From Microbacterium sp. GCS4 (GTDB lineage: Bacteria; Actinomycetota; Actinomycetes; Actinomycetales; Microbacteriaceae): DNA of 64,000 bases. The notes beneath the pieces are model-generated. The model was not told the origin of the DNA. It worked only from the letters and a program-made list of their open reading frames with translations, and made no database searches. The stretch lies in NCBI RefSeq assembly GCF_001262495.1, contig NZ_LGYE01000002.1:362368-426367 (forward strand), written 5' to 3'. Shown in pieces: positions 8,405-16,329 of this stretch (positions within the stretch are counted from its first letter, which is position 1; the number at the start of each line of letters is the position of its first letter). Made by a program: the position numbers and the translations under genes.

Positions 8405-9174
8405 GGCGTCTCCGTGGCGGGCACGACGATGCGTGCCACGACCTCGGCGGGCCGCCAGGTCACGACACGGGAGGAGAGGATGACGGCGCCGCGGCGCACC
8501 TCGACATCGTGCACGTCGAGCGCGATCGGGCGATCCGTGTACGCGTCGTCTGGCACCGTGAAAGCGAACGTCACCTCGCTCGGGACTCCGGGCTGCAGCA
8601 CGACCTGCCCTGCTGAGCCGTCGTCGCGCCAGACCGCGGTCACGCCGAGGGGCGTCACCCCGGCGAGATCGAGCAGCGGGGCGTCGGTGTTCACGAACCC
8701 TGCACGCGTGCGGTCGGCGGTCGTGGCGACGCCGACCGCCTCGTCCGAGAGGTTCTCCATGCGCGTGGTCAGCACGAGCAGCATCTCGCCCGGGTCGGCC
8801 TCGAGGTACTCCGACTCCACGGCGTCGGTCAGCTCGGCGTCGAGCACTGCGATCGCATAGGCGGAGGTGCGCACCTCCGTTCCCGCGTCGACCTCGTCTG
8901 CGGCGGTCTGCACCTGTGCGAACCCGCCGGCCACCGCGACGCCGAGGAGCCCGAGCACGACGACCCCGGCCGCGATCCAGACCAGGCGCGGAACGTCGGC
9001 GATCGCACGTCCCCACCGGGCGAGCACCGTACGTGTCGCCGTCGCGGCGCGGGCCGGGGAGTCCGTGCGTGCGCGCGCCGGGGAGCCTGTGCCTGCGCGG
9101 GCCGGGGAGTCCGTGCCTACGCGCGCCGGGGAGTCCGTGGGCGCGTCCGCGCCGTGTCCCCCCGAGCTCGTCAC
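8401..9174 (-). CDS. Membrane protein with repetitive cytoplasmic tail (operon gene 1)
   Basis: A 257-residue protein. Residues 1-45 are Ser/Pro/Ala/Arg-rich and contain an 8-residue repeat of the form (T/G)DSPARAG. A transmembrane helix follows at about 67-90 (LVWIAAGVVVLGLLGVAVAGG), then a ~165-residue extracytoplasmic domain with beta-rich pattern and motif VLTTRMENLSDEAVG. First gene of a tightly overlapping three-gene operon. The tail repeat comes from a 24-bp DNA repeat and may vary in copy number. Function unknown. Confidence 0.65.
   Translation of the reverse strand: MTSSGGHGADAPTDSPARVGTDSPARAGTGSPARARTDSPARAATATRTVLARWGRAIADVPRLVWIAAGVVVLGLLGVAVAGGFAQVQTAADEVDAGTEVRTSAYAIAVLDAELTDAVESEYLEADPGEMLLVLTTRMENLSDEAVGVATTADRTRAGFVNTDAPLLDLAGVTPLGVTAVWRDDGSAGQVVLQPGVPSEVTFAFTVPDDAYTDRPIALDVHDVEVRRGAVILSSRVVTWRPAEVVARIVVPATETP
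9047..9142. repeat. 24-bp tandem repeat x4 inside a coding region
   Basis: Units start at 9047, 9071, 9095 and 9119 and differ at a few positions. The period is a multiple of three, so each unit adds eight residues to the N-terminal tail of the protein at 8401-9174 without breaking the frame. Confidence 0.88.
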
Positions 9175-9232
9175 GGGGTCAGCCTACCGACCGCAGAGCC
9201 CAGCGTCCGTCGAGAAAACTTCGTCGCAACTA

Positions 9233-9260
9233 TCGACATCGCAGAAATTTCCGTTATGCT
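9233..9260 (+). promoter_or_regulatory. Promoter of the carbohydrate ABC operon with embedded operator
   Basis: TCGACA (9233-9238) and TATGCT (9255-9260) lie 16 bases apart and fit a sigma-70-type promoter. Between them, at 9238-9257, is a 20-bp sequence with core AGAAATTTC. It matches, in the same orientation relative to its gene, 16 of 20 bases of a site in the kinase promoter at 17883-17902. Confidence 0.6.
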
Positions 9261-9304
9261 CACGATGTCGGTAAACATTTCGAATCCGGTCCGAAAGGGA
9301 CATC

Positions 9305-10339
9305 ATGCACGCACACATCCGCAGCATCGTCGCTGCGACGGCCGTGGGGGCGATGGCGCTCGCAGGTCTCAGCGGCTGCGCCGCCTCGGCAGGATCCGAC
9401 GAGCCACTCGTCGGCCTCGTCATCAAGACGCAGGACAACCCCTTCTACGTGAAGATGACGGAGGGGGCGAAGTCCGAGGCGGAGTCCCTCGGACTGAACC
9501 TCCAGATCGCCAGCGGCGACGGCCAGAGCGACGTCGACTCGCAGATCACCGCGATCGAGAACCTCACCGCGAAGGGCGCCAAGGCGATCCTCGTGACGCC
9601 GGCCGGCGACGGCATCATCCCCGCGATCCGCAAGGCCCAGCAGGCAGGGGTCCTGGTCTTCGCCCTCGACTCCCCGCTCGCGGCCGACTCCGGGGTCGAC
9701 GGCACCTTCGCGACCGACAACCGCCTCGCGGGAGAGCTGGTCGGCCAGTGGGCCCGCGCGGCCCTCGGCGACACCGAGCCGCGCATCGCGACGCTCGACC
9801 TCTACTCCGACCAGATCCCCGTCGACGTCGCCCGCAACCAGGGGTTCCTGGAGGGCTTCGGCATCGACCTCGCCGACGACACCAAGATGTGGGACGAGGA
9901 CGACCCCCGCTTCGTGGGGCACGAGGTGACCGACGCGAACGAAGCGGGCGGGCGCACCGGCATGGAGAAGCTCCTGCAGAAGGACCCGACGATCAACCTC
10001 GTCTACACCGTGAACGAGCCGGCCGCCGCCGGTGCCTACCAGGCGATCGTCGCGGCGGGCCTGCAGGACCGGATCATGATCGTCTCGATCGACGGCGGCT
10101 GCCCCGGCATCGCCAACGTGGAGAAGGGCATCATCGACGCGACGTCGATGCAGTTCCCGCTCGACATGGCCGCGCAGGCGCTGCAGGCGGTCGACGCCTA
10201 CCTCGCCGACGGGACGAAGCCGCAGAACAGCGAGGGCCTGGACTTCACCAACACCGGTGTGACCCTCATCACCGATCAGCCCCAGGCGGGCATCGAGTCC
10301 GAGGACTCCGCCTTCGGCCTGGAGGAGTGCTGGGGCTGA
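9305..10339 (+). CDS. Sugar ABC transporter substrate-binding lipoprotein (ribose/fructose type)
   Basis: A 344-residue periplasmic-binding-protein type 1 (Peripla_BP_4) protein with a signal peptide and lipobox LSGC. It opens with the family signature VGLVIKTQDNPFYVKMTEGA, and shows the hinge/binding features LVTPAGDGIIPAIRKA, TDNRLAGELVGQWA and SIDGGCPGI. It captures a sugar or polyol outside the membrane for the permease and ATPase that follow. It is preceded by AAAGGGA and by a promoter with an operator-like element. The ligand cannot be read from sequence; neighbouring dehydrogenases and a glycerol-kinase-like enzyme favour a polyol or unusual sugar. Confidence 0.88.
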   Translation: MHAHIRSIVAATAVGAMALAGLSGCAASAGSDEPLVGLVIKTQDNPFYVKMTEGAKSEAESLGLNLQIASGDGQSDVDSQITAIENLTAKGAKAILVTPAGDGIIPAIRKAQQAGVLVFALDSPLAADSGVDGTFATDNRLAGELVGQWARAALGDTEPRIATLDLYSDQIPVDVARNQGFLEGFGIDLADDTKMWDEDDPRFVGHEVTDANEAGGRTGMEKLLQKDPTINLVYTVNEPAAAGAYQAIVAAGLQDRIMIVSIDGGCPGIANVEKGIIDATSMQFPLDMAAQALQAVDAYLADGTKPQNSEGLDFTNTGVTLITDQPQAGIESEDSAFGLEECWG

Positions 10340-10370
10340 CGCCCCGCACGAGACGGCGAAGGAGCCGACC

Positions 10371-11444
10371 ATGAACAGAAGCGCGACGGATCTGCCTGAC
10401 GACGAGCGGGCGAGCACCGTGACGGCGGGGTTCTCGATGGGCCTGGTCGAGATCGATCAGGGTCCCCGCCCGACTCCGCTGCAGTGGATCGAGAGGAAGA
10501 TGCTCACGCGGCCCCTGATCGGCCCGATCGCGGTGCTCGTCATCGCGGTGATCGTGTTCTCGATCGTGTCGCCGAATTTCGGCACGCTGCAGAACTTCTC
10601 CCTGATCCTGCAGCAGGTGCAGGTCATCGCGATGCTCGGGATCGCCCAGACCCTGATCATCCTCACCGCCGGCATCGATCTGTCCGTCGCGGCGGTGATG
10701 CTGCTGTCCCAGGTCGCGATGGGCCGGTTCGCCGTCGCGATGGGGCTCCCGGTGGAGCTCTCGCTCGTGCTCGGCATCCTGGTCGGCATCGCCTGCGGCG
10801 CGATCAACGGACTCATCGTGACGAAGCTCAACATCCCGCCCTTCATCGCGACGCTCGGCTCGCTGAGCATCTTCTATGCGCTCAACATCTTCATCTCCGA
10901 CGGTGAGAGCGTGCCCTTCGCCGAGGTGCCCGCGCTGCTCACCTGGCTCGGCACCGGCTTCCAGATCATCGGCACGACCTTCACCTGGGGGCAGGTGCTC
11001 ACCCTCCTCATGTTCGTGCTGTTCGCGTACATCCTGCGCAGCACCGCCTGGGGCACGCACGTGTACGCGGTCGGCGACAACCTCGAGGCCGCCCGGCTGA
11101 GCGGCATCCGCGTCGACCGGGTGCTGATGTCCGTCTACGTGATCGCCGGACTCATCATCGGCATCACCGCGTGGCTGCTCATCGGACGCATCGGCTCGAT
11201 CTCCCCGACCGCGGGCGCCGCGTACAACCTCGCGTCCATCACCGCCGTCGTGATCGGCGGCACGAGCCTCTTCGGCGGGCGCGGCCGGATCATGGGCACG
11301 CTGCTCGGCTCGCTGATCGTCGGGGTCTTCTCGAGCGGACTCTCGCTCGCGGGCTTCGACAGCCTGTGGCAGGAGTTCACGATCGGCATCCTCATCATCG
11401 GCGCGGTCGCCGTCGACCAGCGCCTTCGCAAGATCGGACGATGA
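10371..11444 (+). CDS. Sugar ABC transporter permease (RbsC/FrcC type)
   Basis: A 357-residue membrane protein of the BPD_transp_2 family, with a ~45-residue cytoplasmic N-terminus and then about eight to ten helices. The family motifs LTAGIDLSVAAVM, GAINGLIVTKLNIPPFIATLG and the NLASITAVVIGGTSLFGGRG loop, which couples to the ATPase, are clear. It forms the membrane channel for the binding protein upstream. The single ATPase gene begins 1 base after its stop. Confidence 0.9.
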   Translation: MNRSATDLPDDERASTVTAGFSMGLVEIDQGPRPTPLQWIERKMLTRPLIGPIAVLVIAVIVFSIVSPNFGTLQNFSLILQQVQVIAMLGIAQTLIILTAGIDLSVAAVMLLSQVAMGRFAVAMGLPVELSLVLGILVGIACGAINGLIVTKLNIPPFIATLGSLSIFYALNIFISDGESVPFAEVPALLTWLGTGFQIIGTTFTWGQVLTLLMFVLFAYILRSTAWGTHVYAVGDNLEAARLSGIRVDRVLMSVYVIAGLIIGITAWLLIGRIGSISPTAGAAYNLASITAVVIGGTSLFGGRGRIMGTLLGSLIVGVFSSGLSLAGFDSLWQEFTIGILIIGAVAVDQRLRKIGR

Positions 11445-11445
11445 C

Positions 11446-12255
11446 ATGACCTCTGCACACGACACCGCCTCCACCGCCACGGATCTCGTGCTCGAGGCGC
11501 GCGGGATCGTCAAGCGCTACGGGCGTGTGGTCGCGCTCGACCACACCGACTTCGAGATCCGCCGCGGCGAGGTGCTCGCCGTCATCGGCGACAATGGCGC
11601 GGGCAAGTCCTCGCTGATCCAGGTGCTCGCCGGCGCGGTCCAGCCCGACGAGGGCGAGCTGCTCGTCGGGGGAGAGCCGACCGCGCTCAGATCGCCCGTC
11701 GAGGCTCGACGCCTCGGCATCGAGACCGTGTTCCAGAGCCTCGCCGTCTCGCCCGCACTCGACATCGTGAGCAACATCTTCCTCGGGCGGGAGCTGCGAC
11801 GGCCGGGCATCGCCGGGTCGCTGTTCCGGATGCTCGACAAGAAGCGGATGCGGGAGCAGTCGCTCGAGGTCATGTCGCAGCTCGGCCTGCAGACCCTGCA
11901 GAACATCGGCCAGTCGGTCGAGACGCTGTCAGGCGGTCAGCGGCAGGGCGTCGCGGTCGCCCGGGCGGCCGCGTTCGGGTCGAAGGTCGTGATCCTCGAC
12001 GAGCCGACCGCGGCCCTCGGCGTCAAGGAATCGGGGCGCGTCGTCAACCTCATCAAGGACATCAACGCGCGCGGCATCCCCGTCATCCTCATCAGCCACA
12101 ACATGCCGCAGATCTTCGAGGTCGCCGACCGCATCCACATCCAGCGTCTCGGACGCCGGATCGCCCTGGTCGAGACCTCGCAGATCGACATGGCCGACGC
12201 GGTCGCGCTCATGGTCGGCGCGAAGACCCCCGAGCAGATGGGACTCGCCTCGTGA
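11446..12255 (+). CDS. Sugar ABC transporter ATP-binding protein (single-domain, FrcA type)
   Basis: A 269-residue ATPase with Walker A GDNGAGKSS, signature LSGGQRQG, Walker B VVILDEPT and switch His in LISHN. Unlike RbsA it has only one nucleotide-binding domain, as in fructose-type FrcA, so two copies would assemble with the permease. The order binding protein, permease, ATPase with tight spacing marks one operon. Substrate unknown. Confidence 0.9.
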   Translation: MTSAHDTASTATDLVLEARGIVKRYGRVVALDHTDFEIRRGEVLAVIGDNGAGKSSLIQVLAGAVQPDEGELLVGGEPTALRSPVEARRLGIETVFQSLAVSPALDIVSNIFLGRELRRPGIAGSLFRMLDKKRMREQSLEVMSQLGLQTLQNIGQSVETLSGGQRQGVAVARAAAFGSKVVILDEPTAALGVKESGRVVNLIKDINARGIPVILISHNMPQIFEVADRIHIQRLGRRIALVETSQIDMADAVALMVGAKTPEQMGLAS

Positions 12256-12326
12256 ACGCCTCCGTCCCCGGACCCCCGTCATCGTCACACGAACCGCTGT
12301 CACCCTCACACGAAAGGAGCACCCTC

Positions 12327-13163
12327 ATGGTGCCCGACTACCTCCCCGAACCCGGCAGCGCACTCATCGGCAAGGTCGCCCTGATCACGGGCGCGGCCTC
12401 CGGCATCGGCGAAGCCGTGGCCCGGATCTACGCCGCGAACGGATGCCGGGTCGCGCTGATCGACATCGACGCATCGCGCCTCGACCAGGTGGCCGCCGAC
12501 ATCACGGCGCGCGGCGGGGAGGTGCTGGCCGTCGTCGCGGACGTCGCAGACGAGGACGCCGTGCAGGCCTTCTTCTCCCGCACGGTGGCCGAGTGGGGGC
12601 GGATCGACCTCGTCATCAACAGCGCGGGCCGCGACTCGTTGGCCCCGCCGGTCACCGAGGTCACGCTGGAGGAGTGGAACAAGACGATCGGCCCCAACCT
12701 CACCGGTGTGTTCCTGTGCTGCCGTGAGGCGTTCCGGGTCATGGAGACCCAGGAGACCGGCGGACGCATCATCAACATGGGCTCCTCCTCGACCAGGGTC
12801 GCCTCCGGTCCCGGGCACAGCCCCTACCGGGCCTCGAAGCACGGGATGCTCGGGTTCTCGAAGAACATCCTCATCGAGGGCATGCACAAGAACATCGGGG
12901 TCACGGTGCTCAACCCCTCGCACGTGCGCACACCGATGACGGAGATCATCGACAAGGGCCTCTACGACGGCGACCTGCCCGCGTACACCGAGGGCTGGCT
13001 CGACGACAAGGAGATCGAAGAGGGGCTCTCCGCCACCTGCATCGACGTCTCCAACGTCGCCGACGCGGCGCTCTACATCGCGACGCGCACGCCCGACGTG
13101 ACCATCCCGACCTTCTCGCTGTACCCGACGCACAAGGTGCTGCGGTACGGCATGGAGGTGTGA
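12327..13163 (+). CDS. SDR family oxidoreductase
   Basis: A 278-residue classical short-chain dehydrogenase. NAD(P)-binding TGAASGIG lies near residue 22, NSAG near 98, the Ser of the catalytic set in the MGSSSTR region and the YRASK pair near 169. An acidic DID after the second strand (VALIDID) predicts NAD preference. The ATG at 12327 follows AAAGGAG; an in-frame GTG at 12252 overlapping the ATPase stop is less likely. It is part of the polyol-type operon and probably oxidises the imported polyol or a ketose intermediate. Confidence 0.85.
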   Translation: MVPDYLPEPGSALIGKVALITGAASGIGEAVARIYAANGCRVALIDIDASRLDQVAADITARGGEVLAVVADVADEDAVQAFFSRTVAEWGRIDLVINSAGRDSLAPPVTEVTLEEWNKTIGPNLTGVFLCCREAFRVMETQETGGRIINMGSSSTRVASGPGHSPYRASKHGMLGFSKNILIEGMHKNIGVTVLNPSHVRTPMTEIIDKGLYDGDLPAYTEGWLDDKEIEEGLSATCIDVSNVADAALYIATRTPDVTIPTFSLYPTHKVLRYGMEV

Positions 13164-13164
13164 G

Positions 13165-14280
13165 GTGCGCGCGGCGGTGCTGCGCGGCGTCCGTGACATG
13201 GCGGTCGTCGAGGTGCCCGACCCCGAGCCCGTCGGCGTCGACCCGGTGCTCGTGCGCGTCGGCGCGGTGGGTGTGTGCGGCTCCGACGTCCTCCGCTACG
13301 CGGTGGGCAAGGGGTACGGCTTCCCGCTGGTCCTCGGGCACGAGATGTCGGGCACGGTGGTCGAGGACTCCCCGAGCGGGCGGCTCCGCGCGGGGGACCG
13401 CGTCGCGATCTTCCCCTGCATCCCGGATGCCGACGACCCCATGACCGAGATCGGCGAGTTCACGCTCGCCGAGCGGTACGACTACTTCGGGTCGCGCCGC
13501 GACGGCGGTCTCGAGGAGTACCTGCGGGTGCCCGAGCGCAACCTCGTGCCGCTGCCGGCGGGTACCTCGCTGCTCGCCGGAGCCATGGTCGAGCCGGCCG
13601 GCGTGGCCCTGCACGCGGTGCGCAAGGCGCAGGTGCCGCCGAACGCGACGGCGCTCGTGATCGGTGCCGGCCCCATCGGCCTGCTCGCGGCGCAGTGGCT
13701 GCGGATCCTCGGCGTCGTCCGGGTGCTCGTGTCCGACGTGGACCCGCGCAAGCGCGAGGTGGCCTCGCATCTCGGCTTCGAGGTGCTCGACGCGACGGCC
13801 GGGCCCTCCGACGAGCTCGCCACCGCCGCCACGGACGGCCGGGGCGTCGACATCGCGGTCGAGGCGAGCGGACTCGCCGTCACGTTCCTCCAGGCCGTGC
13901 GCTCGGCCGCGCACCGCGGCCAGGTGATCCTGCTCGGCGACCTGCGCGACGACGTCGACCTCCCGAAGGAGCTGGTGTCGCGCATCCTGCGTCGTGAGCT
14001 CGTGCTGCGGGGCACGTGGAACGCGGTGATCACCCCGCGCACCACGAACGACTGGGAGATGGTCGTGGCGTGCCTCGGACGCACGCTGCTCGTCGACGAT
14101 CTCGTGAGCCATGTCGAGCACCTCGACGACGCACCCGAGGTGTTCGCCCGACTGGCGGACCGCGGCGAGTGGTCGAACAAGACGCTCTTCGCGATCTCGG
14201 AGGAGGCGCTCACTGAGCGCGATGACGCCCTCGCCCGGTCACTGTCGGCGTCGCTGTCGGCGAGTGCGGTGCGGTCATGA
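13165..14280 (+). CDS. Zinc-type medium-chain dehydrogenase lacking the structural-zinc cysteines
   Basis: A 371-residue MDR enzyme resembling polyol dehydrogenases such as galactitol-1-phosphate dehydrogenase. Catalytic-zinc elements GVCGSDVLRYA, LGHEMSG and the later Glu (MVEPAGVALHA) are present, and the Rossmann motif is VIGAGPIGLLAA. The region that usually carries the four structural-zinc Cys reads FPCIPDADDPMTEIG, with one Cys only, so that zinc is absent. The GTG start follows GGAGGTGTGAG directly after the SDR stop. The stop overlaps the next start as ATGA. Confidence 0.83.
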   Translation: MRAAVLRGVRDMAVVEVPDPEPVGVDPVLVRVGAVGVCGSDVLRYAVGKGYGFPLVLGHEMSGTVVEDSPSGRLRAGDRVAIFPCIPDADDPMTEIGEFTLAERYDYFGSRRDGGLEEYLRVPERNLVPLPAGTSLLAGAMVEPAGVALHAVRKAQVPPNATALVIGAGPIGLLAAQWLRILGVVRVLVSDVDPRKREVASHLGFEVLDATAGPSDELATAATDGRGVDIAVEASGLAVTFLQAVRSAAHRGQVILLGDLRDDVDLPKELVSRILRRELVLRGTWNAVITPRTTNDWEMVVACLGRTLLVDDLVSHVEHLDDAPEVFARLADRGEWSNKTLFAISEEALTERDDALARSLSASLSASAVRS

Positions 14281-15320
14281 GGGCCGCGCTCTTCATCGAA
14301 CCGGGTCGCATAGAGGTCGACGACATCCCGATCCCCGAGATCGGCGAGGGCGACCTGCTCGTCGAGGTGGCGGCCGCGAGCATCTGCGGCACGGATCTGC
14401 GGATCATGAAGCACGGCCACTTCCGCATCCCCGAGGGCACGCGCCGCGTGCTGGGGCACGAGCTCACGGGGCGCATCGTCGAGACCGGGCGTGCCGTGCA
14501 GGGTTTCACGGTCGGCGATCGCGTCAGCGTCGCGCCCAACGTGGGCTGCGGCACCTGTCCCATGTGTCGTCGCGGCCTGAACCAGCTGTGCCCGACCTAC
14601 GACGCCTTCGGCATCACGTGGGACGGCGGGTTCCAGGAGTACCTGCGCATCCCTGCCGCGGCGATCGAGCGCGGCAACGTCTTCCGTGTGCCGGACGCGC
14701 TCTCGGATGAGTCCGCGGCTCTCATGGAGCCCATGTCGTGCTGTCTGCACGGGCAGCGCAAGGTCGCCGTCTCTGCGGACGACTCGGTGCTCATCATCGG
14801 GGCGGGACCCATCGGATGCTTCCACACCGTGCTCGCGAAGCGGGCGGGAGCCCGCCAGGTCATCGTCGCGAACACCCGACAGCCGCGGCTCGACATCGCC
14901 GGCAGGCTGGGCGCCGACCATCTCGTGAACGTCGGCGAGAGCGACCTGCGCACCGAGGTCATGGAGCTGACCGGGGGAGCGGGGGCCGATGTCGTCATCA
15001 CGTGCGTGTCCAAGCCGGAGGTGATCGCCTCCACCACGGATCTCGCCGGGCGGCTCGGCCGCATCAACGTGTTCTCGGGTCTCGGCGATCAGGCGCGTCC
15101 GCAGATCGACGTCAACGCCCTGCACTATCGCGAGCAGACGCTGACCGGGACGACGGGGTCGAGCGTGCGCGACTACGGCGATGTGATCGACATCGTCGCG
15201 GACGACGCGATCGACCTGTCGCCGATCGTCTCCGCGCGCTTCGCCCTCGACGAGATCGAGGCGGCCATGGACCACTCGCGCTCCGGAGCGGGCATGAAGT
15301 CGCTCCTGACATTTTCGTGA
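14277..15320 (+). CDS. Zinc-dependent alcohol/polyol dehydrogenase
   Basis: A 347-residue MDR enzyme with full zinc sets: catalytic SICGTDLRIM and LGHELTG, and structural-zinc NVGCGTCPMCRRGLNQLC. The Rossmann motif is IIGAGPIGC and the chain shows the polyol/sorbitol-dehydrogenase pattern. It is translationally coupled (ATGA overlap) to the preceding dehydrogenase. The two are diverged paralogues, one with and one without structural zinc, so they may act on successive intermediates. Confidence 0.87.
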   Translation: MRAALFIEPGRIEVDDIPIPEIGEGDLLVEVAAASICGTDLRIMKHGHFRIPEGTRRVLGHELTGRIVETGRAVQGFTVGDRVSVAPNVGCGTCPMCRRGLNQLCPTYDAFGITWDGGFQEYLRIPAAAIERGNVFRVPDALSDESAALMEPMSCCLHGQRKVAVSADDSVLIIGAGPIGCFHTVLAKRAGARQVIVANTRQPRLDIAGRLGADHLVNVGESDLRTEVMELTGGAGADVVITCVSKPEVIASTTDLAGRLGRINVFSGLGDQARPQIDVNALHYREQTLTGTTGSSVRDYGDVIDIVADDAIDLSPIVSARFALDEIEAAMDHSRSGAGMKSLLTFS

Positions 15321-15356
15321 ACGAGGCCGCTCCCGTGACCGTCGCGGCGCATGTCA

Positions 15357-15362
15357 TAGACT
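15357..15362 (+). promoter_or_regulatory. -10 box (TAGACT) of the leaderless regulator gene
   Basis: TAGACT is followed by 6 bases and then the GTG start at 15369, an arrangement that implies a leaderless mRNA. The identical box and spacing occur at 24273. Confidence 0.5.
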
Positions 15363-15368
15363 CCAGAC

Positions 15369-16271
15369 GTGGCTGACCAGGACGAGGGCGGGAATCTGCT
15401 CCATCAGATATCCCGCCGCGCGAGTTCGCTGAGTCCGGCGCTGCGCGGCGTCGCCGACGTCATCCTGTCTGACCCCGAGAGCGCGCAGTCCCTGTCGATC
15501 ACCGAGCTGGCCGGTCGCGCCGGCGTGGCCGACTCGACCGTCTCCCGGTTCCTCCGCGAACTCGACCTCGACGGGTACAACCAGCTCCGTCTCGGCATCG
15601 CGCAGGCGATCTACTCGAGGCCGGTGGATGCCGAGCAGCGGGCGTCCTGGGTGTACGAGGGCGTCCTCCGCGGCGACAGCCGCGACCAGATCCTGCAGAA
15701 GGTGCTGCACGGCAGCATCGAGGCGCTGAACCGCACCGCCGAGCGACTCGACCCGACCGTGCTCGACGACGCCGCGGAGCGCATCCACTCCGCCTCGTGC
15801 GTGTATCTCGCGGCGATGGGGTCGTCGGCGACCTCGGCGGAGAGCGCCGTCATGCGCTTCGTCCGCGCGGGCAAGAGGTGCCACTTCTTCCGCGATCAGA
15901 GCATCCAGTCGATGGGCAGCGCCACGCTCGGACCCGGTGACGTCCTGATCGCGATCAGCGATTCCGGCGACTCCACGCCGATCGTGTCGTCGGCGCAGAT
16001 CGCCAAGTTCCACGGCGCGTTCGTGCTGGGCATCACCTCGAACGTCGACTCGGCCCTCGCCTCGGTGGTCGACAGTGTCCTGCTCACCGCAGGGACCGTC
16101 GCGAGCTCCGACGTCTACGGCGAATCCGTGACCGGCAAGTGGGGTCAGCTGCTCGCGATCGACGTGCTCTACGCCACGTACGCCGCGCGCTACTTCGAGG
16201 AGACGGCCGACTACCTGCACGAGAGCTACCTCTCAGCGATCAAGCCGACGCGCGTGACCGGTACCCACTAG
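15369..16271 (+). CDS. MurR/RpiR family transcriptional regulator
   Basis: A 300-residue regulator with an N-terminal HTH_6 domain (ELAGRAGVADSTVSRFLRELDL, helix-turn-helix at about residues 43-65) and a C-terminal SIS sugar-phosphate-binding domain (YLAAMGSSATSAESAVMRF and VLIAISDSGDSTPIVSSAQIAK). The SIS domain probably senses a phosphorylated intermediate made by the nearby kinase. It lies between the transport/dehydrogenase operon and the convergent kinase gene, and is the natural candidate to bind the matching sites at 9238 and 17883. The GTG start is placed by the -10 box 6 bases upstream. Confidence 0.87.
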   Translation: MADQDEGGNLLHQISRRASSLSPALRGVADVILSDPESAQSLSITELAGRAGVADSTVSRFLRELDLDGYNQLRLGIAQAIYSRPVDAEQRASWVYEGVLRGDSRDQILQKVLHGSIEALNRTAERLDPTVLDDAAERIHSASCVYLAAMGSSATSAESAVMRFVRAGKRCHFFRDQSIQSMGSATLGPGDVLIAISDSGDSTPIVSSAQIAKFHGAFVLGITSNVDSALASVVDSVLLTAGTVASSDVYGESVTGKWGQLLAIDVLYATYAARYFEETADYLHESYLSAIKPTRVTGTH

Positions 16272-16299
16272 ACGGGTCACGCGCGCCGACCCGATCGCT

Positions 16300-16315
16300 C
16301 CCGGGCGCACCCGGG
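16300..16315. terminator. Hairpin between convergent regulator and kinase genes
   Basis: CCCGGG, loop CGCA, CCCGGG forms a perfect 6-bp stem midway in the 58-base gap between two converging genes. No T-run follows on either side, so it is a weak candidate for a two-way terminator. Confidence 0.35.
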
Positions 16316-16329
16316 CGGGTCGCACCGTG

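Noticed and set aside
12252..12326. GTG start at 12252 for the SDR gene overlapping the ATPase stop
   Set aside because: The added 25 residues are Ser/Pro-rich and the ATG at 12327 has a clear AAAGGAG ribosome-binding site.
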